DNA of 5,621 nucleotides, taken from contig JAITNU010000124.1 of NCBI GenBank assembly GCA_031290325.1, forward strand, positions 1 to 5,621. Direction: 5' to 3'. This DNA is from Treponema sp. GTDB taxonomy: Bacteria > Spirochaetota > Spirochaetia > Treponematales > Breznakiellaceae. The notes beneath the pieces are model-generated. The model worked only from the letters and a program-made list of their open reading frames with translations, was not told the DNA's origin and searched no databases. Below, piece after piece: positions 1 through 4,953 of this stretch (position 1 is the stretch's first letter; every line of letters starts with the position of its first letter). The position numbers and the translations under genes are program-made.

Positions 1-285
1 CCGCTGCTCAATGGCGGTGGGTTCTATCATATCGAAAGCCAGCTCTCCGACCTCCGCCGCATGGACCTTGTAGTGGACTATAACCGGGACCAGTTCATCA
101 TAGAGCTGAAGATATGGCACGGCGGGCATGATGCGGCCTACGAACAGCTTGCAGGCTATCTGCGGAGTAAAGGAGCAAAGCACGGCTATCTCGTTACCTT
201 CGACCTGCGTAAAAGCGTGAACCGCGAGCCGCGTGAAGAGTGGGTCAACGTGGGAGAGATCCGCATCTTTGACGTGATGCTGTAG
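1..285 (+). CDS. C-terminal end of a PD-(D/E)XK nuclease-fold protein (5' truncated)
   Basis: The frame is open from the first base to a TAG stop and gives 94 residues, so the gene starts upstream and the ATG at 61 is internal. The fragment reads as a PD-(D/E)XK nuclease domain: Glu12 in a helix (HIESQ), Asp22 in RRMDLVVD, the Glu35-Leu-Lys37 strand (FIIELK), then Gln49-x-x-x-Tyr53 (QLAGY), matching the QxxxY motif of RecB/Cas4-like branches. From family knowledge, such a domain often sits at the C-terminus of AAA-type ATPases of the AAA_35/DUF1703 kind, common in Treponema and Bacteroidetes and of unknown cellular role. The ATPase part cannot be seen here, so that identity is inference. The catalytic-type residues look intact, so the domain is probably not degenerate. 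It converges with the rimO operon, and no clear terminator follows its stop. Confidence 0.75.
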   Translation, partial: PLLNGGGFYHIESQLSDLRRMDLVVDYNRDQFIIELKIWHGGHDAAYEQLAGYLRSKGAKHGYLVTFDLRKSVNREPREEWVNVGEIRIFDVML

Positions 286-287
286 TC

Positions 288-395
288 TCACTGCCTGATA
301 CTGGTAACTCCCATAACTGCAATAGGTTTGTATCCTGCACCGCTTTCATACACCAATCCTCTCTGCTTGTTAAAAGCGCGTAAATCATATCCGCT
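288..395 (-). pseudogene. Unrecognised protein-like tail, possibly a frameshifted continuation of the methyltransferase remnant
   Basis: In a different minus-strand frame, 35 codons run to a TGA at 288-290 and read as plausible protein: KQRGLVYESGAGYKPIAVMG, then VTSIRQ. The frame has no start codon or ribosome binding site and is closed upstream by a stop at about 396-398. It overlaps the end of the methyltransferase-like remnant. One explanation is that a frameshift near 365-395 split what was once one reading frame; another is two unrelated fragments or chance. I cannot name the family. The rest of 286-463 shows no other feature. Confidence 0.2.
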
Positions 396-463
396 TCAGC
401 TTCGGTTGAACACGCGATAAAGTTGCAGGTATCGTCAAGCATAAACCGCTTTCTCAATGACAA
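365..463 (-). pseudogene. Remnant of the C-terminal region of an Eco57I/TaqI-like DNA methyltransferase
   Basis: Immediately after the rimO TAG stop, and in the same frame, the minus strand encodes about 33 residues containing MLDDTCNFIACSTEAEADM followed by IYALLTS. This resembles the conserved stretch near the C-terminus of type IIG/Eco57I-like N6-adenine methyltransferases (LDDTCxFI, acidic helix, then a LLNS-like end), recalled from the family and not searched. The usual continuation (FWDAKRP-like) is missing. The frame stays open to 245, but the rest does not look like the family. The only available start is TTG at 463 and no ribosome binding site precedes it. I read this as debris of a larger gene, cut at both ends and not expressed as a working enzyme. 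A chance resemblance remains possible given the short length. Confidence 0.4.
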
Positions 464-1786
464 CTAATTCCGTGCAGGGTGCACTTCCAGGTCAAACCCT
501 GCACGGGCAAACACCCTGCAGCGAATGCAGGAACCCATGTGCAACTCCTGGTCGCTGGTGATAACCGCGGCACCGTCAACCTCCGGCGCCTGACAAGCAA
601 GCCGGCCCAGGTACAGACCCTCAGCTTCAGCATCACCAAGAAACCGCTCTTCCACGAGCACTTCCAGGGTTCGGCCTATGAAGCGGTCCATCCGCTTTTC
701 CGTGATGGGAGTCTGCTGTTCTTCGATACGCGCCTTTCGTTCTGCCGCAACAGCTTTGGAAACCCGGGGTTTCAGGGAATAGGCAGGAGTATCCTCTTCC
801 CGGGAATAGGTGAAGCAGCCTACCCAATCCAGTTGGGCAGCCTCCTGAAAATCAAGCAGGGCCTGGAAATCAGCATCTGTCTCCCCGGGGAAACCCGTTA
901 AAAAGGTCGAACGGATTGTGGCATCAGGGAGGATGGCCCGTATCTTTGCAAGGAGGGCAAGATAGGATTCGGCGGTCCCCTGGCGGTTCATGGCCCGGAG
1001 TATGGCGGCGGACCCGTGCTGGAAGGGGAGGTCAAAATAGGGGAGGAACCGGGAATCCTGGCGGATGAGTTCCAGAATGGACAGGGGGAACCTGTCCGGG
1101 TGTATGTAGAGGAGCCGTACCCAGAAGGTGCCCTCCAACTGGGACAGGGCTTCCAGGAGTTCGGGAAGCTGGCCGCCGGCCCGGTCGGTCCCGTAAGACC
1201 CCAGGTCTTGGCCGATGAGACATAGCTCCCTTATACCTCGGTCCAGGAGTTCCCGGCATTCCTGGAGGACATCAGGGACAGTACGGCTGACCAGATCCCC
1301 CCGGATCAGAGGAATGGAACAGAAGGTGCAGCAGTTGTTACAACCCTCGCTTATCTTGATATAGGCAGAACCGGGCAGGGAGAGGAGGGGGCGCCCTGTC
1401 AGGGGCGGGGGATAAACAGGGGTCTCAGGGATGAGAACCGTCCGCTCTCCCTTGAGGGCACGGGAAACAGCCTCGGTTATGTGGGAGAGGTCCCGGTTGC
1501 CGAAGAGGAGGTCCGCTTCGGGGAGGGAGATGTCCTGGGCATAACGCTGGGCAAGACAACCGGCAAGGACGATCTTCGTATCAGGATAGCAGTTTCGGTA
1601 GGCAAGCACCGCGTTGATAGATTCCTGCTTGGCGCTTTCAATGAAGCCACAGGAATTGATGATGATGATATCCGCCTCTGCAGCGTCGGAAACGGAAACC
1701 CAGCCTGAGCGGTTGAGATAGGCCATCATGGTTTCCGCGTCAACCTGGTTTTTTACGCATCCAAAGGGATCAAGATAATACCGCAT
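464..1786 (-). CDS. rimO: Ribosomal protein S12 methylthiotransferase RimO
   Basis: A 440-residue radical SAM enzyme of the usual RimO length. It adds a methylthio group to the beta-carbon of a conserved aspartate of ribosomal protein S12 in the cytoplasm. The N-terminal UPF0004 domain carries three cluster cysteines: Cys10 (FGCVKNQVDAE), Cys46 (NSCGFIESAKQES) and Cys77 (AGCLAQ). The CGFIES-AKQES form is that of RimO, not of the tRNA enzyme MiaB (NTCSVRE-like). The radical SAM core has Cys149-x3-Cys153-x2-Cys156 (SEGCNNCCTFC) followed by SIPLIRG. An unusual extra Cys152 lies inside the motif. Later core signatures are IGQDLGSYG, YIHPDRFP, FQHGS and FLTGFPGET. Residues of about 366-436 form the TRAM domain. 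The ATG start fits the family N-terminus, which begins just before the first cysteine motif. It lies 3 bases after the rodZ stop with no good Shine-Dalgarno, so coupled translation is likely. Last gene of the operon. Confidence 0.96.
   Translation of the reverse strand: MRYYLDPFGCVKNQVDAETMMAYLNRSGWVSVSDAAEADIIIINSCGFIESAKQESINAVLAYRNCYPDTKIVLAGCLAQRYAQDISLPEADLLFGNRDLSHITEAVSRALKGERTVLIPETPVYPPPLTGRPLLSLPGSAYIKISEGCNNCCTFCSIPLIRGDLVSRTVPDVLQECRELLDRGIRELCLIGQDLGSYGTDRAGGQLPELLEALSQLEGTFWVRLLYIHPDRFPLSILELIRQDSRFLPYFDLPFQHGSAAILRAMNRQGTAESYLALLAKIRAILPDATIRSTFLTGFPGETDADFQALLDFQEAAQLDWVGCFTYSREEDTPAYSLKPRVSKAVAAERKARIEEQQTPITEKRMDRFIGRTLEVLVEERFLGDAEAEGLYLGRLACQAPEVDGAAVITSDQELHMGSCIRCRVFARAGFDLEVHPARN
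470..506 (-). repeat. Perfect 11-bp inverted repeat within the rimO 3' end
   Basis: CCGTGCAGGGT at 470-480 is the exact reverse complement of ACCCTGCACGG at 496-506, with a 15-base loop. In the rimO mRNA it would form a strong GC-rich hairpin covering the last 13 or so sense codons and ending four bases before the stop codon. No U-run follows in either direction, so it is not a standard intrinsic terminator. A partial third copy, ACCCTGCA, lies at 513-520 and could compete for pairing. It could mark the end of the operon transcript, protect the 3' end, or be a chance product of codon choice. Confidence 0.6.
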
Positions 1787-1789
1787 TAC

Positions 1790-2911
1790 TTATTCAAGCC
1801 GCACCAGCACCAGCCGATACCGGTTATCATCATCCCGGACCCACCGGATATCCGCCACAATGACCTCTCCGGCAGACCCTAATTCCAGGGGGACCGTCCG
1901 TCCACCACCAATGACCTGGAGTTTTGCCGTGGCCGCATTGGATACCCAGATGCGAATGCCATTCTGAGCCTGCATATTAAGCTCATCTCCCCGCTGATAA
2001 TAGTGCTCATTCCGGTTCTGCCGGTCCCGTTCAGAAAGAATTTCCCAGCGGAACATACAGTACCCCTGAAAAGCAGCCTGGACCGTAAAGGGATAGGCAC
2101 TGGGTGAAGAAAAAATGACCATTGCATTGGCCATACCGGTATTGCTGGAAATGATCCGGTCAGGGGGAAGCGGGCTTTCAACACCAGGGACCGCATTGGG
2201 TTGAGGAGAAGGGAGACGGGTAGCGTCCAATTCAAAGTACAAAAGCGCCCCGGCACTGGGATCATTCTTAACAAAATCCACCGCGCTGATCCGCAGTTCC
2301 CCAATCCCATCGCTGTTGATGTCCACGATTACATCCTTCCCCAAATCCAGCCGTACCTCCCCATCAGGGGTCATGATCGTCAGGGCCTCCCCAAGGTTGG
2401 TGAGTTCCAGGGAATACTGATCCGTACCATAGGGAATAAAGAGCATATCCCCCTGATAGAAACGCCGTTCCAGGGAATTGGTATCCATAATATATTCCTC
2501 AGTCTTATGGATCTCCATAACAGGAGCAGGAGGGGTACGGGGAAGCTGCAAAAAGAAATAAACCCCTCCGCCAATAGCCCCAAGGATCACCAGGCCGATG
2601 AGGATACCCAAGAGGAGCTTGAAGGGAAACGGCGACACAGGCTTTTCTAAAAGTTGAGCCACCGGCACTGGTTCCTCCTGAATTTTCAGCGCCCGGTATA
2701 TATCGAGCAGGTCCTTGCTATTAAGGCCCAGAAATTCGCCGTAATTCTTTAAAAAGCCCAGAAGATAGGCTTCTCCGGGAAATACGGTGAAAGTTTCCCC
2801 TTCCAGGGCTTCCAGATAACGACCTGAGATATTGGTTTCCCGGCTTACCTGATCAATAGTATACCCCTTAGTTTCACGGGTGGATTTTAATTTACTTCCC
2901 AGAGATTCCAT
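1790..2911 (-). CDS. rodZ: RodZ-like membrane protein: cytoplasmic helix-turn-helix, one TM segment, long periplasmic part
   Basis: A 373-residue bitopic membrane protein. Residues 4-75 match the RodZ N-terminal HTH_25 domain (LGSKLKSTRETKGYTIDQV, SGRYLEALEGE, FPGEAYLLGFLKNYGEFLGL), which in E. coli binds MreB and links the cytoskeleton to cell-wall elongation and rod shape. A basic, proline-bearing linker leads to one hydrophobic helix at about 98-122, then a periplasmic part. Residues of about 283-352 (YCMFRWEI, YYQRGDELNMQ, IRIWVSNA, LELGSAGEV) look like the DUF4115 beta domain at the RodZ C-terminus. The segment 130-280 between them is not one I recognise. It includes a calcium-loop-like D197-x-N-x-D-G-x-G-E (DINSDGIGEL) and a Pro-rich stretch at 234-251. 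The ATG is set by a strong GGAGGAGG at 2918-2925, 6 bases upstream. It lies 69 bases after lolA and is probably coupled to rimO. A spirochaete shape role is inferred. Confidence 0.85.
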   Translation of the reverse strand: MESLGSKLKSTRETKGYTIDQVSRETNISGRYLEALEGETFTVFPGEAYLLGFLKNYGEFLGLNSKDLLDIYRALKIQEEPVPVAQLLEKPVSPFPFKLLLGILIGLVILGAIGGGVYFFLQLPRTPPAPVMEIHKTEEYIMDTNSLERRFYQGDMLFIPYGTDQYSLELTNLGEALTIMTPDGEVRLDLGKDVIVDINSDGIGELRISAVDFVKNDPSAGALLYFELDATRLPSPQPNAVPGVESPLPPDRIISSNTGMANAMVIFSSPSAYPFTVQAAFQGYCMFRWEILSERDRQNRNEHYYQRGDELNMQAQNGIRIWVSNAATAKLQVIGGGRTVPLELGSAGEVIVADIRWVRDDDNRYRLVLVRLE

Positions 2912-2935
2912 CGAATTCCTCCTCCAGCACTACCG

Positions 2936-2952
2936 CCGGTACCGCATACCGG
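2936..2952 (-). repeat. Small inverted repeat between lolA and rodZ
   Basis: CCGGTA at 2936-2941 and TACCGG at 2947-2952 pair perfectly around a 5-base loop. In the mRNA the hairpin lies between the lolA stop and the rodZ Shine-Dalgarno, about 11 bases upstream of GGAGGAGG. There is no U-run, so it is not a terminator. It could affect mRNA processing or the relative output of the two genes. With only six base pairs, chance is a fair alternative. Confidence 0.3.
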
Positions 2953-2980
2953 AACCTCTTGAATACCAACCGCCGGACCA

Positions 2981-3670
2981 TTAATCAGTATCTCTAAATA
3001 AAAAATTGTTATACATATTAGCCGAAGCAGGAGAATCGTAGATAAACCGCTGTTCCGGAATGCCCTGATTGATCTTGATATTCAGAAAATCGAAGCGAAC
3101 CTGGCCCTCCGCAATGGTCTTCCCTTCAATACGCCGTATCAGCTTGGTATCAGGGGTGATACTCAGGGTGATCTCCCGAAATCCCTCTGAAATGGAACGC
3201 CGGCTCAGGCGCAATTTAACGACCTGTTCACTGGAACCACTATCCAGGGGCTGAGGCTCAGGACCGGTTATAAAGGCGGGAACATAGTTGCGCCTGAGCA
3301 TAGTGAGTCCCTGGCCGGTTGCCAGGGATGCTCCAGAGGTTCTGCGGTTGGCTGTGATGGACTGATTCAGCACCGCCCGGTATTCAGGCAGGTAGACCGT
3401 TAATTGTTCTCCGTTGAACAGGATAACCTGTTCAGCCGGGGAGGTAAAATCTATCCGCAGGAAAGAAGGGGCCAGATGACTGACCGTCCCGGACATATCA
3501 GTACTGCCGGACCGGATGATAATCCGGGCTTCATAATCCTTCATCCCTGTGTACCGTTCGGATACCGTGGCAAGGTACCGTTCAGCGGTGATAATTTCCT
3601 GGGTATACAGGAAAAAAACGCTATTAGATAGAAAACATAGAAAAAACAAAGTAAACCACGACTTCACCAT
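2981..3670 (-). CDS. lolA: LolA-like periplasmic outer-membrane lipoprotein carrier
   Basis: A 229-residue exported protein that probably carries lipoproteins across the periplasm from the LolCDE transporter to the outer membrane. Residues 1-24 form a signal peptide (Lys3, then a long hydrophobic run TLFFLCFL to VFFLYTQ), with cleavage probably near 22-24. The mature part has the LolA half-barrel pattern: an N-terminal helix with AERYLATVSERYTGMKDYEA, strands around GTVSHLAPSFLRIDFTSPAE, the hallmark VILFNGEQLTVYLPEY (about 82-97), and a C-terminal FDFLNIKINQGIPEQRFIYD (194-212) typical of LolA/DUF-type sorting proteins. Cys12 sits inside the signal peptide with Leu at -1, so it is a poor lipobox. 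The ATG at 3670 has GAGG 7 bases upstream (3678-3681). First gene of the lolA-rodZ-rimO unit, with its own promoter. The family is divergent, and I use the symbol on overall pattern rather than on a search. Confidence 0.8.
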   Translation of the reverse strand: MVKSWFTLFFLCFLSNSVFFLYTQEIITAERYLATVSERYTGMKDYEARIIIRSGSTDMSGTVSHLAPSFLRIDFTSPAEQVILFNGEQLTVYLPEYRAVLNQSITANRRTSGASLATGQGLTMLRRNYVPAFITGPEPQPLDSGSSEQVVKLRLSRRSISEGFREITLSITPDTKLIRRIEGKTIAEGQVRFDFLNIKINQGIPEQRFIYDSPASANMYNNFLFRDTD

Positions 3671-3690
3671 GCTGCGACCTCATACTGGTT

Positions 3691-3719
3691 ATCATAATCA
3701 GGGAGACCGGAAAGTGCAA
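3691..3719 (-). promoter_or_regulatory. Sigma-70-type promoter for the lolA-rodZ-rimO operon
   Basis: On the minus strand TTGCAC (3719-3714) and TATGAT (3696-3691) are separated by exactly 17 bases, the preferred spacing. The predicted transcript begins near 3684, only about 14 bases before the lolA ATG and just upstream of the GAGG ribosome binding site, so the leader would be very short. The 98-bp gap between the dehydrogenase stop and lolA shows no clear terminator, so some readthrough from the dehydrogenase is possible. Confidence 0.6.
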
Positions 3720-3769
3720 GGGGGTGGCGGACCAGTTACGTTCTTTGCGAAAACTTGGCGCCCTGCTCT

Positions 3770-4801
3770 CTACAGCTCGATCATCACCTTAACCACCTCA
3801 GAATGTCCTGCTGCTGCATATTCGTAGGCCCCGATAGCATCCTTAAAGGGAAAGGTCTTGCTGATAAGACGCTTAATATCGATCTTGCCGGCACTCACCA
3901 GGGCGGCGGCCCGGTCAAAAGCATTGGTATACCTGAATATCGTTTCAATGCTAATACCCCGTCCCTGTAAGAGGGCCACATCAATGGGGACCGTGCCGTT
4001 CATCATGCCCACCAGGACCGCCCTCCCGCCCCGCCGGGCGCATCGAAAGAAACCGGGGTACACCTTGGGGCTTCCCGATGCCTCAATGAGCACATCCACC
4101 CCGCGGCCTGCGGTTTCCTGTATGATACGGTCCTCCAGGTTTTCCTGGGCAGTATTGATTGGCACCACATTCTGATAAGACGCGGCAATCCCCAGTTTTT
4201 CAGCCTTAACATCGGAAATGAAGACCCTGCTACAACCCCCTGCCAGGGCGGAAATCGTACACATCGTGCCGATGGTGCCTGCGCCAGTCACCAGGGCCGT
4301 GTCCCCTGGATTAATACGGGCCTTTTTCGCCGCCTCAATACCAATGGCCAGGGGTTCCATCATGGCCCCCTCCACCGCGCTCATGCCTGCAGGGAGTTTA
4401 AAGCAAAACCGTGCAGGATGTACCACCGTTTCCCGGAGACAGCCATGCACCGGCGGTGTGGCCCAGAACACCACATCAGGGTCGATATTGTAATTCCCCT
4501 CCAGCACCTCAGGAGAAAAGACCCCGGGAATCCCCGGTTCCATACACACCAGATCGCCCAGGCCAAGGTGGGTAACCCCTTCGCCCTTTTCAATGATAAT
4601 CCCCGCAGCCTCATGGCCCAGGATCATCGGCTCCTTCACGACAAAATCGCCGATAGCCCCTTCCAGGTAATAATGAATATCACTGCCGCAGATGCCGCAG
4701 GCCTTTATCTGAATCTTCACATCATAAGGCCCGACTGTTTCAGAAATCGGAACATCCCGGATGCTCAACTTTTTAACCGACTCAAGGACCAATGCCTTCA
4801 T
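3770..4801 (-). CDS. Zinc-dependent NAD+-linked polyol dehydrogenase (xylitol/sorbitol dehydrogenase type)
   Basis: A 343-residue cytoplasmic medium-chain dehydrogenase that probably oxidises a sugar alcohol to the ketose (xylitol to D-xylulose or sorbitol to fructose). Catalytic zinc ligands are Cys38 (GICGSDIHYY), His63-Glu64 (LGHEAAG) and Glu149 (MMEPLAIGIEA). The Rossmann motif GAGTIG is at 173-178 and is followed by Asp197 (ISDVKA), which favours NAD+ over NADP+. The segment MEPGIPG, YNIDPDV, FWATPPVHG is characteristic of the polyol dehydrogenase branch. The four-cysteine structural zinc lobe of classical alcohol dehydrogenases is absent, as in mammalian sorbitol dehydrogenase. The start is fixed by AGGAGG at 4810-4815, 8 bases before ATG. 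It stands alone, divergent from pncA, with no transporter or kinase in view to indicate the substrate. Threonine/2,3-butanediol or galactitol-type substrates cannot be excluded, and I give no gene symbol. Confidence 0.88.
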   Translation of the reverse strand: MKALVLESVKKLSIRDVPISETVGPYDVKIQIKACGICGSDIHYYLEGAIGDFVVKEPMILGHEAAGIIIEKGEGVTHLGLGDLVCMEPGIPGVFSPEVLEGNYNIDPDVVFWATPPVHGCLRETVVHPARFCFKLPAGMSAVEGAMMEPLAIGIEAAKKARINPGDTALVTGAGTIGTMCTISALAGGCSRVFISDVKAEKLGIAASYQNVVPINTAQENLEDRIIQETAGRGVDVLIEASGSPKVYPGFFRCARRGGRAVLVGMMNGTVPIDVALLQGRGISIETIFRYTNAFDRAAALVSAGKIDIKRLISKTFPFKDAIGAYEYAAAGHSEVVKVMIEL

Positions 4802-4823
4802 TGTAAGTGCCTCCTACCCGCTG

Positions 4824-4841
4824 AACTCGAAAACGCGAGTT
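4824..4841 (-). promoter_or_regulatory. Inverted repeat at the 5' end of the dehydrogenase transcript (possible operator or leader hairpin)
   Basis: AACTCG (4824-4829) and CGAGTT (4836-4841) form a perfect 6-bp inverted repeat with a 6-base centre. It starts about 7 bases downstream of the -10 box, so it overlaps the predicted transcription start and lies upstream of the AGGAGG site. Its place would suit a repressor operator or a stabilising 5' hairpin; the sequence alone cannot tell which. Confidence 0.4.
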
Positions 4842-4847
4842 TACCCT

Positions 4848-4876
4848 ATAATACAGACAAATGCGCCTTCAAACAA
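4848..4876 (-). promoter_or_regulatory. Sigma-70-type promoter for the polyol dehydrogenase
   Basis: On the minus strand TTGTTT (4876-4871) and TATTAT (4853-4848) are spaced by 17 bases. The predicted start is near 4841, giving a leader of about 40 bases that contains the AACTCG/CGAGTT repeat and the AGGAGG ribosome binding site. It lies back to back with the pncA promoter, without overlap of the core boxes. Confidence 0.55.
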
Positions 4877-4896
4877 GGGGTTTTCAGGACCAGGGG

Positions 4897-4905
4897 TGCT
4901 ATAAT
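4897..4905 (+). promoter_or_regulatory. Extended -10 promoter for pncA
   Basis: TGCTATAAT carries a consensus TATAAT (4900-4905) with the TG of an extended -10 element at 4897-4898. There is no good -35 box at 16-18 bases upstream (GGGGTT at 4877-4882), which fits an extended -10 promoter. The predicted start is near 4912, leaving a leader of about 42 bases. Confidence 0.6.
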
Positions 4906-4909
4906 AAAG

Positions 4910-4929
4910 ACGGGGAAATCTTCCCCCGT
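4910..4929 (+). promoter_or_regulatory. GC-rich hairpin at the 5' end of the pncA leader
   Basis: ACGGGG (4910-4915) can pair with CCCCGT (4924-4929), with an inner GAA/TTC extension after a one-base bulge; alternatively GGGGAA (4912-4917) pairs with TTCCCC (4921-4926) around a 3-base loop. It sits at the predicted transcript start, about 12 bases before the AAAGGAG ribosome binding site. It could be a stabilising hairpin or operator. It resembles an intrinsic terminator stem but lacks a T-run. Confidence 0.4.
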
Positions 4930-4941
4930 GATTCAGCTCAT

Positions 4942-4948
4942 AAAGGAG
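4942..4948 (+). promoter_or_regulatory. Ribosome binding site that sets the pncA start
   Basis: AAAGGAG lies 5 bases before ATG 4954-4956. The next in-frame ATG (4969-4971, Met6) would be 20 bases away, so the upstream ATG is the likely start. Confidence 0.75.
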
Positions 4949-4953
4949 ACATC

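Noticed and set aside
61..285. A separate small gene starting at ATG 61
   Set aside because: The frame is open back to base 1 and the upstream residues (GGGFYHIESQLSDLRR) complete the nuclease fold, so this ATG is internal.
479..901. 140-codon plus-strand frame opposite rimO
   Set aside because: It is antisense to the conserved radical SAM/TRAM coding region, has no domain-like sequence, and is a frame shadow.
2201..2650. 149-codon plus-strand frame opposite rodZ
   Set aside because: Antisense to the RodZ coding region, including its TM segment; composition follows from the real gene.
3629..3670. LolA-like protein as a lipoprotein through Cys12
   Set aside because: Leu at -1 and Phe at -2 do not fit even a relaxed spirochaete lipobox, and an ordinary signal peptide explains the N-terminus.
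3671..3769. Terminator between the dehydrogenase and lolA
   Set aside because: No stable stem followed by a U-run could be found on the minus strand; only the lolA promoter is supported.
4910..4929. Intrinsic terminator in front of pncA
   Set aside because: The stem is GC-rich but lacks a T-run on either strand and lies at the predicted pncA transcript start.
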